Assembly: GCF_000745975.1 (NCBI RefSeq)
Contig: NZ_JQKJ01000021.1
Location: 1 to 64,000, forward strand
DNA: 64,000 nt
Source: Desulfobacter vibrioformis DSM 8776
Lineage (GTDB): Bacteria > Desulfobacterota > Desulfobacteria > Desulfobacterales > Desulfobacteraceae
Direction: 5' to 3'
Both the position numbers and the translations under genes were made by a program. The notes under the pieces are model-generated. The model was not told the origin of the DNA, ran no database searches, and saw only the letters and a program-made list of their open reading frames with translations. Shown here piece by piece: positions 43,453 to 51,919 of this stretch (position 1 is its first letter; each line of letters starts with the position of its first letter).

Positions 43453-45336
43453 ATGTTTATAGAACAAAGTATTATAAAGTTGGCCGCAAAATCCACAGGT
43501 ATCAGCGAGGCGGATCTGGCAACTTTTCTTACCCAAGGCCGGGCCCAGGTGTACCAGCCCAATGAATGGATATTCCACGAATCAACGCCCCGAAGATGGG
43601 CCGGCATCATCCTTGAAGGAGACGTGGAAATCGTGCGCGGACTGCATGGATCTTCCCGCAAGCTTGGCTCCATGGATGCAGGATCCATGATCAGCGAGGG
43701 CACGTTTCTGGGAAATGATTCACACACCAATGGTGCCTTTACCCGGAACGGCGTAAAAATCTGGCAGATATCACGGGAAAAAATTGATGCGTTCAGAGAA
43801 ACTGAACCGGATTCTTTTTACAGGATCGTCTCCCAGATTGCCGTCGGCATTAACCAGCGCATGCGCCTGCTTGCCAATAAACTTTTTGAAAACAAAAAAA
43901 ACGATACTGTGGTCACAACCGGTTTTCGCCTGGAACATGACTCCCTGGGAGCGCGTGAGATTTCCGATGATGTTTATTACGGCGTGCAGACCCAGCGCGC
44001 CATGGAAAACTTTGCCATTTCCGGTGCACATATCAATAATTTTGAACACATGGTCCAGGCACTGGCCATGGTCAAAAAGGCTGCAGCCCTGAGCAATTAC
44101 GAACTGGGCAGGATTGATCAGGCCAAGATGGCGGCCATAACCCAGGCCTGTGACGAAATTCTGGACGGTAAACTGCACGACCAGTTCACCGTTGACATGT
44201 TCCAGGGCGGTGCCGGAACCTCTACCAATATGAATGCCAACGAGGTCATTGCCAACCGGGGTCTGGAGATCATGGGCCATCATAAAGGCGAGTATCAGTA
44301 TCTGCATCCCAATGACCATGTGAATTGCTCCCAATCCACCAATGACACCTACCCCACGGCAATAAAACTTGCGGTACTGCTTTCCCAGAAAAATCTGGTG
44401 CGGGCACTGGAAGAACTGCGCAATTCCCTGGAAAGAAAGGCTGACGAGTTTAAAGACGTACTGAAGATGGGACGCACCGAAAATCAGGATGCGGTTCCCA
44501 TGACCCTGGGTCAGGAATTTTCCGCCTATGCGGTCATGATTGACAGCGCCATCAGTTCCATTATCCAGGCGGGAGATGCATTTCGGGATGTGAACATGGG
44601 GGCAACAGCCATCGGTACAGGCATAAACAGTCCGCCGGGTTACTCCGCCCTGGTGGTGGCAAATCTCACCCAGGTCAGTGGTTTTCAGTTGCGACGGGCA
44701 AAAAACCTGGTGGAGGCCACCCAGAATGCCGGCATTTTTGTCCATATGTCTGCCAATCTCAAACTTGCGGCAGTACAGATTTCAAAAATATGTAATGATC
44801 TGCGCTGGCTCTCTTCCGGCCCCCGCTGCGGCCTGAATGAAATTAATCTGCCCCCTATGCAGCCTGGATCTTCCATTATGCCAGGCAAGGTAAATCCGGT
44901 TATCCCGGAATTGATGAACCAGATCTGCTATCAGGTCATCGGATACGACATGGTTGTATCCATGGCAGCGGAATCCAGTGAGCTGGAGCTGTGCATGGGC
45001 GAGCCGATCATCGCCTATGACCTGCTGCACGGCATGATGATTCTTAAAAATGGCTGTATCACACTGGTTGCACGTTGTATTGACGGCATCAAAGCGAACC
45101 GGGATATATGCCAAAATTATGTCCAGACCAGCATCGGACTGGTCACCGCGCTGGTTCCGGTCATTGGGTATGAACAGTCCGCGTCCATTGCAAAGGAAGC
45201 GCTCAAAACCGGCGGGAGTGTATATGACCTGGTTTTGGAAAAAGGACTGCTTACCAGCGCGCAACTGGATGAAATACTGCGCCCGGAATGCATGACCGAC
45301 CCCAGGGCAATTACAGGGCGAACAGGTTCGTGCTGA
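43453..45336 (+). CDS. cNMP-binding-domain/aspartate ammonia-lyase fusion
   Basis: A 627-residue fusion. Residues 1-145 have a Crp-like cyclic-nucleotide-binding fold (FHESTPRRWAGIILEGDVEI, MISEGTFLGND), but the Arg of the phosphate-binding cassette is not evident, so ligand binding may be altered. Residues 158-627 are a full aspartase (fumarase/aspartase superfamily): EHDSLGAREISDDVYYGVQT, TSTNMNANEVIANRG, HPNDHVNCSQSTNDTYPTAI and the catalytic signature GSSIMPGKVNP (472-482). It makes fumarate and ammonia from aspartate. AGGAG lies 8 bp before the ATG. The N-terminal domain presumably sets allosteric control; ligand unknown. The 3' end overlaps cysK by 26 bp, tail to tail. Confidence 0.9.
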   Translation: MFIEQSIIKLAAKSTGISEADLATFLTQGRAQVYQPNEWIFHESTPRRWAGIILEGDVEIVRGLHGSSRKLGSMDAGSMISEGTFLGNDSHTNGAFTRNGVKIWQISREKIDAFRETEPDSFYRIVSQIAVGINQRMRLLANKLFENKKNDTVVTTGFRLEHDSLGAREISDDVYYGVQTQRAMENFAISGAHINNFEHMVQALAMVKKAAALSNYELGRIDQAKMAAITQACDEILDGKLHDQFTVDMFQGGAGTSTNMNANEVIANRGLEIMGHHKGEYQYLHPNDHVNCSQSTNDTYPTAIKLAVLLSQKNLVRALEELRNSLERKADEFKDVLKMGRTENQDAVPMTLGQEFSAYAVMIDSAISSIIQAGDAFRDVNMGATAIGTGINSPPGYSALVVANLTQVSGFQLRRAKNLVEATQNAGIFVHMSANLKLAAVQISKICNDLRWLSSGPRCGLNEINLPPMQPGSSIMPGKVNPVIPELMNQICYQVIGYDMVVSMAAESSELELCMGEPIIAYDLLHGMMILKNGCITLVARCIDGIKANRDICQNYVQTSIGLVTALVPVIGYEQSASIAKEALKTGGSVYDLVLEKGLLTSAQLDEILRPECMTDPRAITGRTGSC

Positions 45337-46228
45337 TATAACGTTCTCCAGTGTCACATACTATAAAAACAATGGTTTTCCCCGGATGACGCCGGCCGGT
45401 CTGAAAGGCCGCATGAAAATTGGCGCCCGATGAGATGCCGCAAAGAATTCCGCATGATTTGGCAAGGGTTCTGGCACCATTTATGGCATCTTCTCCTTTG
45501 ACCGGAAAAATCCGGTCGACCAGATCCCGGTTCAGGTTCGCCGGGATAAAACCGGCACCAATGCCCTGGATGGCGTGGGGACCGGCTTTCCCGCCGGAGA
45601 GCACCGGCGATTCAGCCGGTTCCACGGCAACGGACATAAGATCCGGCTGTTTGCCCTTGATATATTCCGTTACCCCGGTAAGGGTGCCGCCGGTACCCAC
45701 CCCTGCCACAAAAATATCAACCCGGCCTTGTGCCGCCTCCCAGATCTCAGGCCCGGTGGTGGTCCGGTGGGCAGCCGGATTTGCCGGATTTGAAAACTGG
45801 TCAGGCATATAGGCATTCTCATGGGCTGCCACCATCTCGGCCGCTTTATCCACGGCACCCTGCATGCCAAGGTGTCCCGGGGTCAGAATCAGTTGTGCCC
45901 CTAAATGGCGCAACAATTTTTGGCGTTCCAGGCTCATGGTTTCCGGCATGGTCAAAGCAAGCTTGCACCCTTTTATACGGGCCACAAACGCCAGCGCAAT
46001 ACCGGTATTTCCCGAGGTGGGTTCCACGATCAGTGTGTCCGGTCCGATCTGTCCGCTTTTCAGACCTGCCTCAATCATGGCAAGCCCGACCCGGTCCTTG
46101 ACGCTGCCCAATGGATTGAAATACTCCAGTTTGGCAAAAAGATCTGCCCCGCATTCCCGGGAAGGTGCTTCCAGATAAACCAGGGGGGTATTACCGCAGG
46201 CCTGGGTGATATTGTTAATTGCTTTCAA
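45311..46228 (-). CDS. cysK: Cysteine synthase (O-acetylserine sulfhydrylase)
   Basis: A 305-residue PLP enzyme making cysteine from O-acetylserine and sulfide. The PLP lysine is in NPLGSVKDRVGLAMIE; substrate loop TSGNTGIALAF and phosphate loop GTGGTLTGV are present. Length fits CysK or CysM. The start lies inside the end of cysE (14-bp overlap), so the two are coupled. Its 3' end runs into the convergent aspartase-fusion gene. In a sulfate reducer it assimilates sulfide directly. Confidence 0.92.
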   Translation of the reverse strand: MKAINNITQACGNTPLVYLEAPSRECGADLFAKLEYFNPLGSVKDRVGLAMIEAGLKSGQIGPDTLIVEPTSGNTGIALAFVARIKGCKLALTMPETMSLERQKLLRHLGAQLILTPGHLGMQGAVDKAAEMVAAHENAYMPDQFSNPANPAAHRTTTGPEIWEAAQGRVDIFVAGVGTGGTLTGVTEYIKGKQPDLMSVAVEPAESPVLSGGKAGPHAIQGIGAGFIPANLNRDLVDRIFPVKGEDAINGARTLAKSCGILCGISSGANFHAAFQTGRRHPGKTIVFIVCDTGERYISTNLFAL

Positions 46229-47198
46229 GGATCGTCTCCTTTTTTTGGCTTTTAATAATCAGGCGGGGCTCTTCCATAAATATTTTGGTATCTGCCGGAA
46301 TTGAGTGTGTGAGCCATACGTTTCCGCCCACAACGGACCGTGCCCCGATAACGGTGTCGCCCCCGAGCACCGTGGCCCCGGAGTAAACAATCACATCATC
46401 TTCAATGGTGGGATGCCGCTTGGCCCAGCGCAACTTTTCCCCCGCATCCCTGGGCAGGGACAACGCCCCAATGGTGACATTCTGGTAGATGCGCACATTG
46501 TCACCGATCACAGATGTTTCCCCGATGACAACGCCGGTTCCGTGGTCAATGACAAAGCGCTCACCAATGGTGGCGCCCGGGTGAATATCAATGCCGGTCA
46601 GGCTGTGGGCCAGTTCCGACATGATCCTGGGCAGTTGCGGGATATCAAGCTGGTGAAGGATCCTGGCGATCCGGTGAACCGTGATGGCATACAGGCCCGG
46701 ATAGGAAAAAATAATTTCATCGTGGCTTTTGGCGGCCGGATCGCCGTCATAGGCGGCCCTGACATCGGCGGATAATTTCTTCCGCAGAACCGGAATCTGT
46801 TCGATCACCGTGAACGCGGCCTCATTGCCCCGGCGCTCACATTCCGAACAAACCCTGTCATATCTCAGGCAGTCATGGCGCAGCACATGGATGACCTGCC
46901 TGGAAAGGATGTCATAGAGCCGCGTGATTTCCTGGCCCATATGGTAGGTCAGGTTGACACTGTCCACTTTTTCATTTGAAAAATATCCGGGGAACAGAAT
47001 ATTTCTTAATTTTTCAATCATATCCCCGACTGAGGTGGAAAAATGGATGGGTTCATCACCAATGTGGGCAAAGCATTCAGGATCATCCAGTGTATTGATG
47101 ATCCGGTCAATGACCCCGGGAAGGGCCGTTCTTTGAACATTCCGGATTCGTGTGCCCACACATCGGCACAGATTGTCTTTTTTATCTGGCAGACTCAT
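46215..47198 (-). CDS. cysE: Serine O-acetyltransferase (EpsC-type CysE)
   Basis: A 327-residue enzyme making O-acetylserine. A ~190-residue helical N-terminal domain with C-x2-C (RVCSECERRG) is followed by the left-handed beta-helix: DIHPGATIGERFVIDHGTG, VVIGETSVIGDNVRIYQNV, with the catalytic His in DIHPGA and DHGTG. The trailing VWLTHSIPADTKIFMEEPRL closes the helix. Longer than the enteric CysE and of the anaerobe/EpsC type. It overlaps cysK by 14 bp and follows the XRE regulator gene by 5 bp, forming a three-gene operon. Confidence 0.9.
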   Translation of the reverse strand: MSLPDKKDNLCRCVGTRIRNVQRTALPGVIDRIINTLDDPECFAHIGDEPIHFSTSVGDMIEKLRNILFPGYFSNEKVDSVNLTYHMGQEITRLYDILSRQVIHVLRHDCLRYDRVCSECERRGNEAAFTVIEQIPVLRKKLSADVRAAYDGDPAAKSHDEIIFSYPGLYAITVHRIARILHQLDIPQLPRIMSELAHSLTGIDIHPGATIGERFVIDHGTGVVIGETSVIGDNVRIYQNVTIGALSLPRDAGEKLRWAKRHPTIEDDVIVYSGATVLGGDTVIGARSVVGGNVWLTHSIPADTKIFMEEPRLIIKSQKKETILESN

Positions 47199-47203
47199 TT
47201 TTC

Positions 47204-47596
47204 TTAACTCCCCTGCATATCATCAAACAATGCCAAGAATACATCACAACTTCGGCACTCTTCCATTTTCTTGTCCCAGGAACCATGGGTTTTACCCCCG
47301 CACCGGGTGCCGTTGACAAACCAGCACACATCCCCGGATTTGAATTCATAGGCCGGGCATTGGTTCATCTGCTCTTCCGGGCATTGCAAAAGGTCCCAGC
47401 ACTTTTTTTTCTCGCCGGTCCGCTGCAGGGTGCGGGAGAGCAGAAAATAGATCTGTCGCTCCACATGGCCCGGAATTTTACGCCATCCCTGCTCATAGCT
47501 GTGGACTGCTTTAATGGATATCCCTAGAAGCTGGGCCATCTCTTTCTGGGTACGGTCTAAACGAGATCTGAATATTTTAAATTCCTTGCTGGTCAT
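47204..47596 (-). CDS. XRE-type regulator with Cys-rich C-terminal domain
   Basis: A 130-residue protein (ATG 47596; a TTG at 47659 would add 21 residues). N-terminal helix-turn-helix: FRSRLDRTQKEMAQLLGIS with recognition helix KAVHSYEQGWRKIP. The C-terminal half has seven cysteines: CWDLLQC, QCPAYE-type C, DVCWFVNGTRC and EECRSCDVF, in a C-x5-C...C-x2-C arrangement that could bind a metal or Fe-S cluster. It heads the cysE-cysK operon (5-bp gap), so it may sense sulfide, cysteine or redox state and control cysteine synthesis. No operator was identified. Confidence 0.8.
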   Translation of the reverse strand: MTSKEFKIFRSRLDRTQKEMAQLLGISIKAVHSYEQGWRKIPGHVERQIYFLLSRTLQRTGEKKKCWDLLQCPEEQMNQCPAYEFKSGDVCWFVNGTRCGGKTHGSWDKKMEECRSCDVFLALFDDMQGS

Positions 47597-47788
47597 AGGT
47601 TCTTTCCACAAATCATTAAGTTTATGCGCTAAGGTATGCCACAATGTGGTAATTGTCAAACTATCGCAATCCCTTTATGCTTTTTAATGACAAAAACTTA
47701 AATTTTTTGTTAACCTTATCCTGGAATTAAAAACCTTTAAACATAAAACCACAAATCAACTTTATTCGGGAGTTTTTTTAATTATATT

Positions 47789-48247
47789 ATGAAACCAATT
47801 GATTTCACAGAACATCCAGAGGGAGGCAGATTTCGTGAAGTTTTTAGATCCGCCGGAACAGTGTCAAAACATGATGGCACGATAAAATCAGCGTTGACTC
47901 ACATTTATTTTTCGTTAGATCAGGGAGAAATAAGCAGATTCCATAAAGTTTCTTCTGATGAGGTGTGGAATCTCTACCAGGGAACAGGAATTAAACTGTA
48001 TACATGGGATGGGACAAACACGCCACCCCAATGTGTTACGTTATCTGCTTGCGACAATTGTTTCTGCCATGTTGTCCCTTCTGGTTTCTGGCAAGCGGCA
48101 AAACCTATTTCCGAATCGGTCTTGGTGGGCTGTTCGGTTGCTCCTGGTTTTGAATTTTCTGATTTCACACTTATGGATCTAAATTCCCAGGAAGCAAAGA
48201 AGCTTATTTCATTAGCGCCAAAGATGGCCGAATATATCGCTCCCTGA
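47789..48247 (+). CDS. DUF985-family cupin
   Basis: A 152-residue single-domain cupin: HPEGGRFREVFRSAGT, THIYFSLDQGEISRFHKVSS with DEVWNLYQG, and VVPSGFWQAAKPI then VAPGFEFSDFTLMD. These are the hallmark segments of DUF985 proteins, which bind a small sugar or epoxide-like ligand in a beta barrel; activity is not established. It has its own leader, divergent from the cys operon. A weak purine-rich ribosome binding site precedes the ATG. Confidence 0.85.
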   Translation: MKPIDFTEHPEGGRFREVFRSAGTVSKHDGTIKSALTHIYFSLDQGEISRFHKVSSDEVWNLYQGTGIKLYTWDGTNTPPQCVTLSACDNCFCHVVPSGFWQAAKPISESVLVGCSVAPGFEFSDFTLMDLNSQEAKKLISLAPKMAEYIAP

Positions 48248-48358
48248 CAATCAAAATGCACCGGGCGAGCCGGTGATTCAGATGTTAAAATATTTCTTGA
48301 TCAATACCAGCCTAAAGTTTATCCTTCGACATACAAACTTTAAAACAAGGAGTTCACA

Positions 48359-49195
48359 ATGCCCGTTATCACCATCTCAAGAGGTTCTTACAGTCGCGGA
48401 AAGGAAGTCGCTGAAAAGGTGGCCGCAGAACTGGGGTATGAATGTATTTCCCGGGATATTCTGCTGGAAGCATCGGAAGAATTCAATATTCCGGAAATCA
48501 GGCTGGTCAGGGCGCTTCATGATGCGCCCTCGGTTCTTGAAAGATTCACCCACGGCAGGGAACGCTATGTAAGTTATATCCGTAAAGCGCTTTTACAGCA
48601 TATTCGGCAGGACAACGTTGTATATCACGGACTGGCAGGACACTATTTTTTACTGAATATCCCAAATGTTCTGAAAATCAGAATTATATCGGATATGGAA
48701 GAACGTGTGAAAGAAGAAGTCAGGCGGGAAAATATTACCGGGGAAAAAGCACGTTATATTCTGAGAAAAGATGATGATGAACGAAGAAGATGGGGACTTC
48801 GGTTATACGGAATTGATACATGGGACAGCAGACTTTATGATATGGTCCTTAATATAAAAAACCTTTCGGTTGAGGATGCCGCAGATCTGATCTGCCGGGC
48901 GGTTCGAAAACCCAATTTTGAAACCACACCTGAATCGGAAAAAATCCTTGATGATGCGCTTCTTTCTGCAAAAATCCATGCTGCGCTTGTGAAAATAGCT
49001 CCGAAAAGCATCGTCACTGCCGATGACGGTGTTGTAAGCATCAGTGATTCGGAAGGTCTGTCGGACATAAAAAATGATGCATTTAATGAAATAAAACGCA
49101 TTGCGGAAAATGTTGACGGGGTTAAAGAGGTGATTATGAATATGCACAGAAAAACCGATAACCATCATTCTGTCAATCCTTTCCACAATATATGA
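48359..49195 (+). CDS. Cytidylate-kinase-like protein with C-terminal BON-like region
   Basis: A 278-residue protein. Residues 1-195 resemble the cytidylate kinase-like (Cytidylate_kin2) family: ITISRGSYSRGKEVAEKVAA as a modified P-loop, FTHGRERYVSYIRKALLQHI, and a YILRKDDDERRRWGLRLYG lid. Residues ~205-265 (AALVKIAPKSIVTADDGVVS, IAENVDGVKEVIMNM) look like a BON-type ligand- or membrane-associating domain. Phosphoryl-transfer substrate unknown. It overlaps truA by ATGA, so the pair is coupled. AAGGAG precedes the ATG. Confidence 0.78.
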   Translation: MPVITISRGSYSRGKEVAEKVAAELGYECISRDILLEASEEFNIPEIRLVRALHDAPSVLERFTHGRERYVSYIRKALLQHIRQDNVVYHGLAGHYFLLNIPNVLKIRIISDMEERVKEEVRRENITGEKARYILRKDDDERRRWGLRLYGIDTWDSRLYDMVLNIKNLSVEDAADLICRAVRKPNFETTPESEKILDDALLSAKIHAALVKIAPKSIVTADDGVVSISDSEGLSDIKNDAFNEIKRIAENVDGVKEVIMNMHRKTDNHHSVNPFHNI

Positions 49196-49953
49196 CGAGG
49201 ATGCCGGATAATCCGGTAAAGAATTTTAAAATTGTGGTGGCCTATGATGGCACTAACTTTTTCGGGTGGCAGCGCCAGACTGATAAACCCACCATCCAGG
49301 GCGAGATTGAACGCATATTATCCACCATTTTAAACCAGGACATTAAGATCCACGGCTCCGGGCGTACAGATGCAGGTGTTCATGCCCGGGCCCAGGTCGC
49401 CCATTTCCATGCAAAGACCCGGCTTGCCCCGGATATCATTCAAAAAGGGGTGAACAGCCTTGTGTCCGGTCCCATTGTGATCCATGACTGCTGTCTTGCA
49501 GCGTCTGATTTCCATGCCCAGTACCATGTCCTTTCCAAAGAGTACCGGTATTACATATTGAACAGGGAAATCCCCACTGCCATTGGCCGGGATTATGTAT
49601 GGCATGTCAAACCGGTTCTGGATATTGACATGATGAATCAGTGTTGTGAATACCTTGTGGGCGAACATGATTTTAAAGCCTTTGAGAATACAGGCAGCCC
49701 AAGATCTTCCACCGTAAGAACGGTTTTCAGTGCAAGCTGGGCAAAGATGCCTCACGATCGGCTGGAATTTTGCATCTGTGCCACAGGATTTTTAAAAAAC
49801 ATGGTCAGAAATATAGTGGGTACGCTGAAAGATGCCGGTACAGGACGGATTAATCCGGAAATGTTCAATAAAATACTCTATTCGTGTGAACGTCCCCTTG
49901 CCGGAGCGACTGCGCCTTCAAGGGGACTGTTTTTACATCACGTAAATTATTAA
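49192..49953 (+). CDS. truA: tRNA pseudouridine(38-40) synthase
   Basis: A 253-residue TruA. The catalytic Asp is in HGSGRTDAGVHARAQVAHF; YDGTNFFGWQRQ opens the fold and FLKNMVRNIVGTL is the C-terminal signature. Isomerises U38-U40 in tRNA anticodon stems. The start at 49192 overlaps the upstream stop (ATGA); ATG 49201 is an alternative but has GAGG almost touching it. Confidence 0.93.
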   Translation: MTRMPDNPVKNFKIVVAYDGTNFFGWQRQTDKPTIQGEIERILSTILNQDIKIHGSGRTDAGVHARAQVAHFHAKTRLAPDIIQKGVNSLVSGPIVIHDCCLAASDFHAQYHVLSKEYRYYILNREIPTAIGRDYVWHVKPVLDIDMMNQCCEYLVGEHDFKAFENTGSPRSSTVRTVFSASWAKMPHDRLEFCICATGFLKNMVRNIVGTLKDAGTGRINPEMFNKILYSCERPLAGATAPSRGLFLHHVNY

Positions 49954-49962
49954 TTAGAGATG

Positions 49963-51747
49963 CTATATTTCGGATTCCCGGATTCTGGTTATATGAAGGT
50001 TATAATAGGCAATGATGTCACGGCGGTAAAGCATGCCGATAAACTGCCCCGGATCATCCTCATCCACCACAGGCAGTGCATCAATGTTTTTCTTTGTCAG
50101 TTTGAGCAGTACCGTGTTCAGATCTTCGGACAAGGTGGTTGTAATCATACTGGATACCATAATATCCTTCATGACGACCAGTTGCTCAAGATCACTTGAA
50201 AAAAGGACCTCCCGGACATCTGTGGAAGAAAAAATGCCGCATAATTTTCCCTGGTCATTCATGACGGGAAAATATCTTTGTTTGGTGGTTTGAAATATTT
50301 TTTTAAACTGACAGAAACTCATGTCCTGGTTCAGGCATCTGACTTCCTTGATCAGCGTTTTAAGTTTTTCCACTTTTATGGTTTGAAGAATATCTATCAT
50401 AAATTCTCCGGCATGAAGCGGCGAATCCACCCGCGATTTTACCTGATTTTCATAAATAGACCACTTTGTTGATAAAAGGTAACACACCGAACAGACCAGA
50501 AGGCTTGGCAGCAGAAGGTGATAGGAGTTGGTCATCTCACTGACAAATATAATGGTGGATATGGGGGCGTTGGACACAGCCGTGAAAAATCCTGCCATAC
50601 CAACGATAACAAAGGCGCCGGGCTGGGTGATCACCGTGGGCAGACACATGTGGAAAAACTGCCCTACTGCCCCGCCCATGGCTCCGCCGATGACAATCGA
50701 AGGCCCGAACACACCGCCGGAACCGCCGGACCCAATGGAAAACGACGTGGTAAAAATTTTTCCTATAGCCAGTGCTAAAAGCACGGAGATGGTCAGCTGA
50801 TTGAAAATGGCATTCTGGGCCATGCCGTATCCGAACGCCAGGGTTTCGGGAATGAAAAACCCGATAATGCCGGTCAAAAGCCCGCCAATGGCAGGTTTGA
50901 TATGGTTTGGAATTTTCAGTTTCCTAAACAGGTGTGTCGTCCCGTAAAACACTTTAATATATAAAACGCCGGTAAGCACCAGAACTACGGCAAGGGCAAG
51001 ATAGGGACCAAGTTGCAGCGGATTGTGAAATTTAAACGCCGGGGACTCAAAAAGCGATCCCCATCCGAAAGCCAGACAAAAGGTACAATAAGCCACCACA
51101 GAGGAGATACCTGCCGGAATGATGACCGAAGACTCAAATTCAGGATCACGGTAGAGTACTTCTGCGGCAAAAAGCGCGCCGGCCAAAGGCGCTCTGAAGA
51201 TACTGCCCACACCGGCACCGACGCCTGCGGCCATCATGATGCACCGCTCCCGTTCAGACAGGTTGAACCTGGTGGCCAGAAAAGATCCGAATCCGCCTCC
51301 GATCTGGGCAATGGGGCCTTCCCGGCCCCCTGAACCGCCGGTGGTCAGTGTAATGGTGGAGGCAATGGTTTTGATAATCGGAATCCGTGACCGGATAATG
51401 CCGCCCTTGCGATGGAAGGCGTCAATTGCGGCATCCGTGCCATGCCCCTCGGCCTCGGGGGCAAAGGTATAAACAAGCCACCCGGAAACAAGCCCGCCCA
51501 ATGCCGGTAAAAATAATAATACCCACTTGTTGAACGGTGTATCCGTGTGGGGCAGCAGCAGATGTTCGCCTGCAGGTCCCTGGGGCCTGTATCCGGCCAT
51601 CATATCCATGAAATAGTGCATGCCAAGGCCGCACAGGTAATGGAACAGAATCGCCCCAAGGCCCGACATGACGCCTATCAGGACAAAATAGAATACCCAT
51701 TTGCCGGCATATTTGAGATCAACATCACTTTTTCTGCTTAACTTCAT
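49963..51747 (-). CDS. ClC-type chloride channel/transporter with CBS domains
   Basis: A 594-residue membrane protein. Residues ~15-440 form the ClC fold: GSGGREGPIAQIGGG with the gating Glu, GAGVGSIFRAPLAGALFA and the selectivity loop GSGGSGGVFGPS. Two C-terminal CBS domains (~465-590: FCQFKKIFQTTKQRYFPVMN, VVMKDIMVSSMITTTLSEDL) usually bind adenine nucleotides. The proton Glu typical of exchangers cannot be assigned confidently by eye, so channel versus antiporter is open. Convergent with truA, 9 bp apart. Confidence 0.9.
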   Translation of the reverse strand: MKLSRKSDVDLKYAGKWVFYFVLIGVMSGLGAILFHYLCGLGMHYFMDMMAGYRPQGPAGEHLLLPHTDTPFNKWVLLFLPALGGLVSGWLVYTFAPEAEGHGTDAAIDAFHRKGGIIRSRIPIIKTIASTITLTTGGSGGREGPIAQIGGGFGSFLATRFNLSERERCIMMAAGVGAGVGSIFRAPLAGALFAAEVLYRDPEFESSVIIPAGISSVVAYCTFCLAFGWGSLFESPAFKFHNPLQLGPYLALAVVLVLTGVLYIKVFYGTTHLFRKLKIPNHIKPAIGGLLTGIIGFFIPETLAFGYGMAQNAIFNQLTISVLLALAIGKIFTTSFSIGSGGSGGVFGPSIVIGGAMGGAVGQFFHMCLPTVITQPGAFVIVGMAGFFTAVSNAPISTIIFVSEMTNSYHLLLPSLLVCSVCYLLSTKWSIYENQVKSRVDSPLHAGEFMIDILQTIKVEKLKTLIKEVRCLNQDMSFCQFKKIFQTTKQRYFPVMNDQGKLCGIFSSTDVREVLFSSDLEQLVVMKDIMVSSMITTTLSEDLNTVLLKLTKKNIDALPVVDEDDPGQFIGMLYRRDIIAYYNLHITRIRESEI

Positions 51748-51919
51748 TGTCTGCCCTGCATCGCTTGTCCCGGCAAAACCGCCTGACGAAAATCAGATCA
51801 AACAGTTTTTAAAGACCAGGATTGTCCGGATATTGCCAGTTTCCGGTTCAGGTTAACGCCTAGGTTATCCCCATATTTTTAATCTGCCTCCCATTGTAAC
51901 ATCCCCTAAAAAATTTTAC

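Noticed and set aside
43771-44745. A 324-codon open frame on the minus strand inside the aspartase fusion
   Set aside because: It is antisense to strongly conserved aspartase motifs, has no ribosome binding site of note and reads as low-complexity His/Gly-rich shadow sequence.
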